This document shows positions 41,652 to 52,725 of a stretch of DNA of 64,000 nt, one piece after another. Positions within the stretch are counted from its first letter, which is position 1; every line of letters starts with the position of its first letter. The DNA comes from Rhodeus uyekii (lineage: Eukaryota; Chordata; Actinopteri; Cypriniformes; Acheilognathidae). Under the pieces are notes generated by a model. The model made no database searches, had not been told where the DNA came from, and worked only from the letters and a program-made list of their open reading frames with translations. Made by a program: the position numbers and the translations under genes. The DNA is taken from positions 540,001 to 604,000 of the forward strand of contig JAWRVZ010000235.1 in the NCBI GenBank assembly GCA_037043235.1, written 5' to 3'.

Positions 41652-43132
41652 GTAACACTTTATTTTAGTGTCCTTGTAACATGTTACATGTAGTAACTGT
41701 AACAGTAACTTCATTACTATTATTACTCAGTACTTAAATGCATAATTACACTGTAATTATACACAGACGCCTTAAAACAAAGTGTAATCGTATTTTATCG
41801 CTCATTTCATAATTTTTCTTTGTTCTAATTACACTAATGCAAGCAGGTCAATAGCTCTCCTGTTCAATGGATGCACAAAAATAGACATAAATGCACAATA
41901 ATTGATAAAAATAGACAACTCAGTTCAAACACAATTGTTTAAAAACACCTGAAGTTATTTTAAGGGTGGATACTCAGTGTGGGACAATAACGAAATAAGC
42001 ATTTCACTTCTCTCTTACTTTTAATTTAAAAATCTTCCAATTCTGAAAAAAAGAGGGAACAAAAAGTCCACATGGACCAGCAAATCACCCTCTCATCCAC
42101 TGGTCCATCCGGGAGAGAGAATGCAAAATATAAAAAGAACAAAGACAATAAAATATTTGATTATTCATAAAAACGATTGTTCAAACAGTGACAGCAGTTC
42201 AGCTTCATCCGGTGCATCCTCAGACAGAACAATGTTATAAAAAAATAAAATCATCAGCTTAAATAAGATCGAACAGTAACAGATAATCTGGTTGACCTGA
42301 ACATGCAAAAGCAAATCAGACATCAAATATTCAGACAGCTTTTAGCATCAAACTCAAATGCCACACAGTCTCCCTCCCAGAGCCTGAGGAGGTACTGCAG
42401 CTGTGATTCCCCATAAAATACACATTTAAATAAGAGAAAGACAGTTTAAAATAAACACACACTCACTTCAAGCACACAGCTGAGACATTTACAATTTACA
42501 CCACTTAGAAAATCAGACATACCATACAGCAAACAGGAGGTTCTCAGTGTCAGAATGACCCACAATCCTGTGAATGCTTAGAGCGCGCGCTTTCCTTCAT
42601 AAAGACAGCGACACAACAACAGGATTGTGCGTTCAGTGTGTGAGGCAGACTGGAGGAAATAAAGAGTGTGTATGTGGCCCGAATGGGCTGAAAATTGAGC
42701 TGATTCATCCATTCATGAATCACTTAAAGAAATGTAGGCGTCACCCCAAAATTATATTATGCATTAAGAAAATACTTTCTTTTTTTTTAATTCTTATATT
42801 TTTACACTGATAGTTAAGCATTTTCCCTCTTAAAATCCTCAATACCATAATGCAAAACAAAAATACTCTTTACAATTTAAATAACGTAGCTTTTTTTTAT
42901 TTTATTACTGAGAATTAGTTGTTTTTTTTGCAATATGGTAATGAAAAATAGGAGGAAAATGTGCTTAGCTGTCATGAAAATAATTCAAAAAATATGCACC
43001 ACTTTCTTAATGCAAAACATAATTTTTTAGTTTTGAAATATGACAGTTTTTCTAGAGATGTGATTATATTTTGTAGTTTTGAAGTTGGGAGCAGCACCAC
43101 TGGAGTGGAGTCTGAGTAACGCCATACGCTCC
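41280..43132. other. actr2-atg4d intergenic spacer and atg4d 3' UTR
   Basis: AT-rich, with a (TA)n run at 41618-41649. Nothing coding was recognised. The part next to 43133 is the atg4d 3' UTR; minus-strand AATAAA-like signals (tttatt on plus) lie at about 42897-42905. Copy C of the cattac/gtaatg repeat lies at 42830-43030. Confidence 0.55.
42830..43030. repeat. Dispersed repeat with gtaatga core, copy C
   Basis: Contains ccataatgcaaaac, ttattactgagaatta, caatatggtaatgaaaaatagg and aggaaaatgtgcttagctgtcatgaaaataat. The last stretch is also seen, in shorter form, at 61245-61320. Confidence 0.6.
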
Positions 43133-46100
43133 TCACAGGAGCACAAACTCATCCGCGCTTCCTCTCTTCTCGTTTCTGCTCAATCTGTTGCATGAGAAAA
43201 TGTTGGCAGGGCCGTCCATGGAGCCCCCGCTCTGCCCCTCCAGGCCATAGCTCTGTCCCCTGCCCTCTACAAACGTAAAGATGGGATACTTCTCTTTAGA
43301 GGACGACAAAGCCTGATAAAACAAAACGAAAATGAATTAGAAATTATTATTAGGGCTGTCAAATTTGAATGAATTACACGTTATTACAATTAATCGCACA
43401 TTTTGAAATGACCCCAAAACATAATTTAAAGTCATTATTGTGTTAAATGAGAAAGATTTAATTTGATTCAACATAGAATTAATTACACATAAAGTTTGAG
43501 GCTTCAACAGCCATAAGGGTGAGTAAATGATGAAAGAAATACAATTTTTGGGTGAACTATTCCTTTTATGGGTTAATTAATAATATGGAAAACTTACATA
43601 TTTATTTTAATCAAGTGAAGCGCTAAATAAGAAACTAAAACTGCCAGTAGGTGGCAGTAAATGTCTGATTATGAATGTGCCATTGAATCATTAGTTTACC
43701 CGATTGGTTCATTCAGAAACGAAACACCGCTGTGTGTTTCTCGGAGATGCACAACAGTTCTGCTCTGAATTTACAGGTAATATTTTGTTGGCAAAAGCAG
43801 ACAATACTGTGTCAACATATAACACAATATTAACTTCTTATTTATTTAAGAAAATGAATTAAAAGAGAGAACGTTTTCAGCACATTGCTTTCGGTTCACC
43901 AAACCGAGATCAGGTATTTCTGCTAGTCTGGATCTAATTCAGTGTTACTTACTAAGTTTCGGTTAGCAACTTTTTTTGGGCTCTACGCACCTGGGGTCTC
44001 ATTTATAAAGTGTGCGTACGCACAAAACGGGGCTGGAAACGTACGTACGCCAGTTTCCACGCAAAGGTTGTGATCAATAAAAAACAAACTTGATGGGAGA
44101 ATGTGCGCACCTTAAAGCAAACTTTGAGTTGTGTATTCGCACATTCTGGAGACAGAGGGAATTGGCAACACGATGGTTAATTTTAGTTAATTTTTTGGTG
44201 TATGCCATTTTTGACTTTTAAGAGTACGTAAACTTTTAGTAGGGATCCTACGCACAGTTTATAAATGAGACCCCTGAAGCAAAAGGATTTTTACCTGCAA
44301 CAATTTCTTCTAGTGTTACTGATTCAAACAAGACACTCACTTCACTGACCGATGAGCACAGCGACTCAAAGTCTGTCTTAGTCTGTGCGTAGAAGCCGAT
44401 GGTACAGCTGGGATCCATGCGACTGAAGTTCATCTTCCTGGGTGAGTTACAGTGAAAAGACTACGAGAGACAAGAACGCCAGAGCTTCAGTTACTCATTT
44501 AAATCAAAATGTCCTCTGATGCAAATACAGTAATACCTTGAGATACGAGCGCCCTGACATACTCGTATCTCAAAGCAAGAAAATACTCGTATGTCAGGGC
44601 GCTCGTATCTCAAATCTTTACTCATATCTCAAAGCAAGAAAATACTCGTATGTCAGGGCGCTCGTATCTCAAATCTTTACTCGTATCTCAAAGCAAGAAA
44701 ATACTCGTATGTCAGGGCGCTCGTATCTCAAATCTTTACTCGTATCTCAAAGCAAGAAAATACTCGTAAAGATTTGAGATACGAGCGCCCTGACATACGA
44801 GTATTTTCTTGCTTTGAGATACGAGTTACAGACGCCGATGCTAGAGGTGTTTGAGCACTCAGAGCCCACGCGTCTCACTCGTTCACTTCATGTGTTCGTC
44901 GACTAAAATAAAAGCATTCACGCGAGCAAAAACAGCAGTCGAGAGAAGATTGAATATGCGTGTGTGGGGAATGCACGTGAGTATTGCGTGCAGATGAGAT
45001 GTCATGTGCGCGAGGGGTTTTTCACGTGTAGATCTGCTATCTGCTCGCGGATGTAATTTACTCGTGCGCAAACATCAGTTTTGCGTTCGTTTTTTTATGG
45101 CATGGATTTTCCGCCATAGTCGACTTGCGTACAAATCTCCCGCGAGTCTTCCGTATTGCGTTATCGTCGTAATCTACGTCATCCTTCTCCTTCTCCTCCT
45201 CCTCCGCCACCAATAGCCGCTACTGTATCGTCTGTCTCGAAGGTAAGAACTCATAATTAAAACCACATTTTATATCACAGGAATCCTTATATACTATAAT
45301 TTTCTGTGTTTGTGCGTGTTTCTATAGCAATTACAAACATGTTTTTTCCATCGTTATTAGCACTAATAAGGGAGTTTTTTAGAGGGCCGGAACGGATTAA
45401 TTTTGTTTTCTGTTATTTCTTAAGGAAAAAAAAATGATTTGAGATACGAGCACCTCGAGTTAAGAGCTCAGTCCTGGAACGGATTATGCTCATATCTCAA
45501 GGCATTACTGTATAATATTTTGTTATTCTGTATGAATTAAGAGTTGCTTTCCGTCTCACCTCCAGAGAGAAGTTGCCTTGGGTGACGTCCACCACCGGCT
45601 GACAGTAGTGTGGGTCTAGATACAACAGCTGCTCATCTGGAAGACAGAGAACAGCCAATCAGAGAGCAGACGGGAGCGCCGTAACCAATCAAAACATAGT
45701 TCTTAATTGACACATACCTTGAAAGCCAATAAAAAACAGAGAATGCTTTGGTTTTCCTCCAATAATTCCTATACAGCATTTTAACTTGAGAATGTTCTAG
45801 AAAAGGAGAGATTGTTCATTTAAAACAAATGTTAACAAAAGGCCATTTATTTAATTATATTATTCTAATAATTCTTAACTATATTACTATACTATATATA
45901 TAATTACTATGGGATAATAATGAAATAATTTCCACAATGGAATAATAAAAATAAATAAATAAAAATGTCATTTTTATTTATAATTACATCTTGCAATTTA
46001 TTTTTCTGCCACGAAAAAAAGAAAGAAGGTAAATGCACATTTTTCTCTCACAATTTCGACTTTTTCCCCCAGAATTGCTGAGATACTTCAAATAAAAAGT

Positions 46101-49020
46101 CAGAATTGTGAGATAAAAACGTAATTGTTTTACATTTTCACATTTTTTTGTATTAGTGAATTCATGTGCAGTAGATGTACCTTAACACACTCAATGTAGG
46201 AGGGGTTTAATGCTTCTCCTCCAAGCCGCACTGGCACTAGAATGATGACTGACTTCCATCCTGCGCCACCGGACTCGGACCGCTCTTCCGTCACGGGCAA
46301 CTCACACAGCCGCATGACGTCTCCTTTATACACTGCAGCACACACATAAGCAATACATCACTTACAAACATGTACGGGACAGAGTTTCAGTTTCACTCAC
46401 TGATTCTGTAACATGATCCCATGATGAAGACTCACCAGTGCAGTCCTGTGCCACGTACACAGCAAGGTTGTGAAACTCAGCGGTTCTATCCACTGCTTTT
46501 CTGGTTGAAGAAAAGACATTAACTGACAGACAGTCATAAGTCACACAGTTCACTATAGACAGATCCATTTGTTCTCCTCTTACCTCAGCATATGTGCCAC
46601 TACGGATGGGCCATACCAGTCCCCTGCCCTCTTCCCGGACTCCTTTCCCAGCTCCACCAGCTGGTGGACGCCAAATGGAGCCGAGGGATGGTCCCCGAAC
46701 AAAGACACCACCTTCCTGTGTAAAGCATCCACCTGAGGGTCATGACTGGCTGCAGGGCATCGCTCCGGGGTCTGACTATGAGCCTCACTACTGCCAGAGC
46801 CGGGGTCCCTCTGGGAAATAGGGCTGGTCCAGGAAGAACTGAAGGAAGGCAGGGACATGCCAGCCGGACGGGATGGAGAGCGGGGCTTCAGCACCTCGAA
46901 ATCAACGTCTGACAGCGGATGACAGTCCAGCCACCTCCAGTCTGGGACACAGAGAGCAGCGGAACAAGCAATTACATTGCCGTTCAAAAGTTTGGGGGCA
47001 GTAAGAAATTAATACTTTTATTCAGCATTCGATTAATCAAAAGTGACCGTAAAGACATTTATAATGTTGCTAAAGATTTCTATTTCAAGTAAATTGCTCT
47101 ATGGAACTTTCTACTCAAAGAATCCTGGAAAAAAAAGGTTTGCACAAAAATATGAAGCAGCACAACCATTTCAACACTGATAATAATAATAATCAGAAAT
47201 GTTACTTGATGAGCACTGAAGACTGGAGGAACGATGCTGAAAATACAGCTTTGATCACAGAAATAAATTACATTTTAAAACATTTACATTTTATTCTATT
47301 CAAATAGAAAACGATTCTTTTAAATTGTAATAGAATTTCAAAATATTACTGGATTTTCTGACCAAATATCTGACCAAATAACCATCATAAATGTATTGTT
47401 TTATTGGGTTCCCTTAATTTTACAGTAAGTGCACTTTCAATGTACTTAATACTGAGTAATATAAGGCAATAGGTTTATGGGTAGATCACCTAGATATTGT
47501 AATTGCTATAATAAGTACATAGTATGTTCATGCAAAACAGAACTGTAAAAAATTCTATGTATGAAAGTCTAAAGTAGATGAGACCTGGCGGCAGGAGGTG
47601 CTGCAGTAAGCCCTGCGCCAGCAACATTTGTCCACTGCGCAACATGCAGCCCCAGCCGCAGTCTGTGGTCAGGCTGGATCCCTGCAGCTGAGGAAACTCC
47701 CTCCTGTAGGTGAGCCACACACACGACACAAACACCTGCCGGAAACGCTCCACCTCATCTGGGAACGAGATGCCAACAAACACAAACCCCTCAGAACAAC
47801 AGCATCACATACTTTAATTATGGCTGCATTAATTCAAGCTGAAGTGTGTAAAATACAGTAATACCTTGAGATACGAGCAAGCCTTCAAGCAAATGTTTGC
47901 TTTGAGATACAAGTAAAGATTTGAGATACGAGCAGTTTGTTCACTTCACGTGTCCGCTGACTTCCATACGCATCTCCTGTGGTGTGTGTTATATACATTT
48001 ATGGGGTAATTGCATATGATCTCCACTAGAGGCAGCTTGGTTTTACAGCGGGAGGTTACCGGGGGCGACGAGTGATTCAGGAGTATTAAGCTGGGAGCAG
48101 CAGGAGTTATGAGTGTTCAATAATAATAAAAATGAGGTTCTGAGTCTATACAATACACAACATGGGAAGAAACACTACACTTCTGTATTGTTTTTGCATT
48201 ATCTACATCTTCCCTCCCTCCTCCTCCTCCTCCTCCTCCTCCGCTCATCCCGCCATTAGCCGCTACTGTATCGTCTGTCTCGAAGGTAAGAACTCATAAT
48301 TAAAACCACATTTTATTTTATAAATCACAGGAATCCTTATATAGTATAATTTTGTGTGTGTGTGTCTCTATAGCAATTAAAAACATGTTTTTTCCATTGT
48401 TATTAGCACTAATAAGGGAGTTTTTTAGAGGGCCGGAATGTATAATTTTTTTTCTCTGTTATTTCTTATGGGGGGAAATGATTTGAGATATGAGCAACTT
48501 GAGTTACGAGCTAGGTCCTGTAACGGATTATGCTCGTATCTCAAGGCATTACTGACCTTCTCAGGCAGATCACATGACTCACCTTCACTATTGAACAAAT
48601 AGGACTGACCCAGCAGGAACAGAGGCGAGGTCTTGTTGAAGGTAGTTTTAGATTTCACCGTCCAGCCTGGGAAAATAAAGATCTTACTCAGATACGGTCA
48701 ATGATGTTTTGATGTGGCCAGTTTTGAACATGTGCTTCTACATCTGACTTCAAAAATAGCCCGGGAAAAAGGAACAACCGTTTATATCAGTCATAAAAAC
48801 CAGTTCTCAACAATCCCAATCATGTGCGTGAATACCAACCATATTTGACGTTGTTCCAGGCCGACATAAACTTGGCTTTCAGGCGATCCACTTCATCGGG
48901 CTCGTCTCTGCTGGCGTCAGGCGCCGGCCCGTGGCCGTTGTGGTGTCGGGACTGCGTCGAGGGCTCATGAGCTCCGCCGCCCACCATGTACTGAACGCCA
49001 CTGGGAGACACGGAGTTCAT
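43133..49020 (-). CDS. atg4d: atg4d, autophagy cysteine protease ATG4D; complete
   Basis: Cysteine peptidase (C54 family) that trims and delipidates Atg8/LC3/GABARAP proteins during autophagy in the cytoplasm. Ten coding exons (high to low): 49020-48840, 48666-48583, 47758-47585, 46941-46584, 46500-46436, 46332-46181, 45796-45718, 45636-45560, 44460-44341 and 43312-43133. The sum is 1470 nt, 489 residues (human ATG4D is 474). The catalytic Cys122 lies in LTTDCGWGCMLRSGQ, and Asp372 and His374 in LYLDPHYCQ. The start MNSVSP and the phrase WKSVIILVPVRLGGE identify ATG4D over ATG4C. A DEVD motif at 42-45 matches the caspase site of the mammalian protein. The C-terminus EFVLL fits a LIR-type end. 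A Ser/Pro-rich insert occurs in exon 4 (about residues 165-205). Exons 3 and 1 have weaker donors (gtctca, gttggt). Confidence 0.96.
43993..44274. mobile_element. MITE with near-perfect inverted ends in an atg4d intron
   Basis: ggggtctcatttataaagtgtgcgta at the left and, inverted, ggggtctcatttataaactgtgcgta at the right (25 of 26 bases agree). 282 bp, no coding capacity. Target duplication not resolved. Lies between atg4d exons 9 and 10. Confidence 0.85.
44528..45510. mobile_element. TA-inserted mariner-type MITE with internal 59-bp tandem array
   Basis: Ends cagtaataccttgagatacgag and, inverted, cagtaatgccttgagatatgag, flanked by TA on both sides. 983 bp. It holds four direct 59-bp units followed by an inverted unit. 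The right half (about 45215-45350) is shared with the element at 47856-48554. Lies between atg4d exons 8 and 9. Confidence 0.88.
44568..44826. repeat. 59-bp tandem repeat (4 units) plus an inverted unit
   Basis: aaagcaagaaaatactcg starts at 44572, 44631, 44690 and 44749, exactly 59 bases apart. 44769-44826 is the reverse complement of one unit, so the array can fold into a long hairpin. Open frames through it are artefacts of the 59-bp period. Confidence 0.95.
47020..47320 (+). repeat. Teleost dispersed repeat (ccttggtgagca type), copy B
   Basis: Shares caaagaatcctggaaaaa, aagcagcacaacc, gagcactgaagactgga and gatgctgaaaatacagctttgatcacag with copies at 24720, 49680 and 63430. In an atg4d intron. 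Confidence 0.7.
47856..48554. mobile_element. Second mariner-type MITE of the same family in atg4d intron 2
   Basis: Ends cagtaataccttgagatacgag and, inverted, cagtaatgccttgagatacgag. Left flank TA; right flank ac, so the right TA has been lost or mutated. 699 bp. Shares the internal stretch ccgctactgtatcgtctgtctcgaaggtaag with the first element but lacks the 59-bp array. Its right end is 28 bases from atg4d exon 2. Confidence 0.85.
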
Positions 49021-49061
49021 GGTTCAGGCGGGACGCAGCAGCATTACAGAAGAACGTCAGT
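49021..49061 (-). other. atg4d: atg4d 5' UTR part of the start-codon exon
   Basis: Upstream of the ATG the minus strand runs to a good acceptor ending tccttcag at 49062-49069. The start exon is therefore probably preceded by a noncoding exon further right. A possible donor (gtgaag/gtaaag) lies at about 50973, next to GC-rich sequence at 51000-51290. Confidence 0.45.
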
Positions 49062-49679
49062 CTGAAGGACAGAGACAGAAAGAGAAAAAACAAACGAGAG
49101 GTTCCTTAAACTCTTGGTATATTTTTGATATCATGAGGAAACCACTAGTTCCTTGATCTTTGGAAACAGAACAGCTGTACTATGAAATCACGCTGCGATT
49201 TTCAGAACTCAAAACCTTCTCTAGTCCAAAAAAAGCATTTAATGAAACTAAACTGCTGAAACGTCTCATTCGGAGATCAGAAACATTAACATGTGATGCT
49301 CACATTCAATCAGACAATCAGTGATGTCCATGTCTATTGATGCTGAGTAACATGGAAAAACAGGTTTGGTTTAGGTGTCGCTACCATTTAAGTTAACAGA
49401 GACTTTTTAAATTTATTTATATCAGCTGATAATGGATTTAATTGTGTATGCTCACCTGCTCATTTACATGACGCATCATCAAACACACATTATATGCTTT
49501 TAAAATAAAAAGTACACGGTTTTCAAGGAAATATGATTTTTGTTTTGTTTTTTTAGCATCTACAACATGGTAGTTGAACACTGTTATAAAGTAGCATTTA
49601 CTGGATAAGGACTTTTGTTATTTATTTATAACCTATTTTAGAGCACATTGCAAATCTAAATATTTACATATTTAAACTA

Positions 49680-50040
49680 CCATTCAAAAGTATTTTCTGC
49701 TCACCAAGGCTGTATTAATTTTATTAAAAATACAGTAAAAACAGTGAAATATTATTACAATTTAACAGAACTGTTTTTTATTTGAATATGCCTTAAAATG
49801 TAATTTATTCTGGTGATGAAATCTGTATTTTAGCATCATTACTCTAGTCTTCAGTGTCACATGATTTGATGCTCAAGAAACATTTATGATTATTATCAAT
49901 GTTGAAAACAGTTGTGCTGCTTCATATTTTTGTGGAAACCATGATACTTTTTCTCAGGATTCTTTGATGAACAGAAAGTTCAAAAGAACTGCATTTACAT
50001 CGTCTTTATTGTCACTTTTGAAGTCGTGCAGATTTAATTT
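49680..50040 (-). repeat. Teleost dispersed repeat, copy C
   Basis: Reverse-strand copy: tgctcaccaaggctgtatt ... cttcagtgtcacatgatttgatgctcaagaaac ... ctcaggattctttgatgaa. Confidence 0.75.
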
Positions 50041-50929
50041 CTGACTGCGATGTGACGTCACAACAGACACCATTCAAACCAGAAACCACTCCACCTGTGT
50101 GTTACACAAACAAGCCAACAAACCTGTCACGTGAGACCTGACAGACGACAGGTGTGATGACTTTACAGTCATACGGGTTCAAGGAATATCCTGACTTCCT
50201 CTTTCTTCGTTTTCTCAAGGAAGTCTAACCTTATAATAGCAGGAAATGAGGCAATGTCATCAGTTTAGAATGAGAGACGACGTCACTGTGCAATAATGCC
50301 AATTCTACAGTTTCCACTTCATTCTTGAACTCTAGACTGCTTGGGGAAAGTAGATACACGTGAACCGAAAGCCATGTGACCACTAAGTGAATCTCATCAT
50401 CACAACAGCAATATAATAACACAACTCCTGCAGTATGTGCACTTTATGCACACGCAGAATACTTGCATAATATTAAATTGGTCAAAATGTGCAGTATGCA
50501 ACTGATTACACCACTTCCCACAATGCTCTTGTGTCCTGTCCTGTCATCTACCATTTTGACAGCCAAAAGCCAAACAAATAAATTAACATCACAAATGAAC
50601 TCAACATGCAGCTTATTTGAAGTCACGTGCCAAGCATTTAGCGTACTAATATTTATATATAACACTATGCACTAATGTATAGTGTTTCACACACAGAGTT
50701 GCATAAAATAGCAGGCATTATACACTATCTAGTGCACATAATGCAGTAAGAAGTAGGTTAGTGCTTCATTGCGAACACAGCCAATGATTAAAACCCAGTT
50801 TTTAGTTGCTGATATGCAATGATTTCTTTGGAAATAAGGCGTGCATTTCTTAATCCCCGAATACAGTCATTATACAGCATAATATGACGCGAATAAGGTG
50901 ACATATTGAATAAATTAGGCCTGGAGACC

Positions 50930-51290
50930 GGTGTCACGTATCTATGTGCACTCCAGAGCTGGACTGGACTTTACCTTCACGTTAGACCTGGCATGTCTGA
51001 TGTTCGGGATATTTTCCTCTTCTCCTGGAAATAGTAAACGAGCGAGCGTCAAGCCTCCTCAGGAGCCGTCATCTCGACGGGTATCGATTAAAGCCGCAGT
51101 CATGAGTTCCTGCTTCTGGCCGTCGAGCTGTCAGCTGAGAGATGAATCGTGCGTAAAACAGTGAGCGATGAAACCACTGTGCGAACACTTCCTGTTGTCA
51201 TTGCGGAACACACCCTCGGCCCGCCCACCAAGCGACGTGATTGGTCGGGGTGGACTTTTGCCGTTCGATGATTGGACGAGACACGCGTAC
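50930..51290 (-). promoter_or_regulatory. atg4d: Probable atg4d promoter and first noncoding exon
   Basis: Locally raised GC and CpG content in otherwise AT-rich DNA, about 2 kb upstream of the atg4d start exon. A donor-like gtaaagtcc on the minus strand at about 50973 could splice to the acceptor at 49062. Inferred from composition and splice motifs only. Confidence 0.35.
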
Positions 51291-51344
51291 GAGAATCTAT
51301 AGTCTACGAATTCTGAATTATCTTAATAAATAATTCATAAATTC

Positions 51345-51890
51345 ATAAATTATTACTAAGTTATGGATTTATTATCATTATTATTATTTTTCAAATCAAA
51401 TACGCATATACCATATTAATGAATTAATATAGTCAATAAATGAAAAGAGAAAAAAATTGAAATAGCCTAATTATAAATTCATTAGATTCGTTCTCGTTGA
51501 TTTGCTGTCTGTACACTATGTATTTATTTTTTATATTCTTTTAAAACCAAATACGTATATACCATATTAATATAAACCATAATAATAAATTAATATAGTC
51601 AATCATTTAAAAAGAGTTATTACTTTGGAAAAAATATACATAATTCTTTGAAATAATTATAAATTAATCTTGTTGATTTGCTGTCTGTACACTATGCATT
51701 TATTTATTTTCAAATCAAATACGTATATACTATATTAATATATACCATAGTAATAAAGAAATGTAGTCAATAAATTAAAAGAGTTAATACTTTGGAAAAA
51801 TATGCAGAATTTTTTGAAATAATTATAAATTTATTAGATCAGTTCTCGTTGATTTGCTGTCTGTACACTATTCTACAGTCTTGAAGTCCT
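51345..51890. repeat. 176-bp tandem repeat, three units
   Basis: gttgatttgctgtctgtacactat begins at 51496, 51672 and 51848 (176 bp apart). Between them lies AT-rich sequence (caaatacgtatatacc, attaatatagtcaata) repeated in each unit. Confidence 0.88.
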
Positions 51891-52559
51891 TTTAAAAATA
51901 TGCATTAAATAAATTAAACTTTGGTCATTTAATATGATACAATGGTAGTGTATTTATTCTTTATTCATGAGCTTAAAAAGAAGAAGAAAAAGTCCAGATT
52001 TTTCCATGCGGATCCTCTTGAATGCTAAAAAAAATAAATAAATAAAAAAACTCTAATTTCTGTTTTGCACTGGTAATGCAATTATTTGCACTGTGAAGGA
52101 TTATGCACGCTTCCCTCTGACAAAGTTCACAGAAAAAACGAAGGGTCATGGAAACGTTGTGCTTGGTTTACATTTGAGTCAATTCTGCTTGCAGAGCACT
52201 AATATCATCATCATTGTGCTGTGCATCACCGGCATGATCACAACAGCAAACAGACACTTTTTGATTTGGTAAAAGATCAGTTTTAATAGGTTTTCTTCAT
52301 AACTCACAGACTACTTGAAATACACTTGTCAAATAAATCAAATATATAATAATAAATATGTGCACTAATTAATAATACAATTTATGTATTTTCACTAATA
52401 AGGACAAGACTATAATATTGAATTAAATGCAAGAAGTCTGTGTTAAAAATGTCACATTAAAATGATTTTATCTAAAATAAAATCACTTCGCTGCTGGTAT
52501 TTAATAATGTTACATACGTTTTTGGTTCAAATTCTTTTAGATGTCATGCATAATATGCA

Positions 52560-52725
52560 TTAAAAAAGCAAAAGTCTATTTCTATTTTTGCACAAAACTG
52601 GGCAAAAGCAAAAAAAAAAGCAAAAGTCTATTAAAAAAGCAAAAGTCTATTAAAAAGTCTATTAAAAGTCTATTAAAAAAGCAAAAGTCTATTTCTATTT
52701 TTGCACAAAACTGGGCAACTGTTCT
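52560..52725. repeat. Local tandem repeat of gcaaaagtctatt units
   Basis: Short units of aaaagtctatt recur at least six times. A longer piece, gtctatttctatttttgcacaaaactggg, is present at both ends of the block, as if one unit was duplicated around the shorter ones. Confidence 0.8.

Noticed and set aside
44538..44854. Repeated peptide frames (for example SYLKSLLISQSKKILVCQGA)
   Set aside because: Translation of the 59-bp tandem repeat inside a MITE; not a gene.
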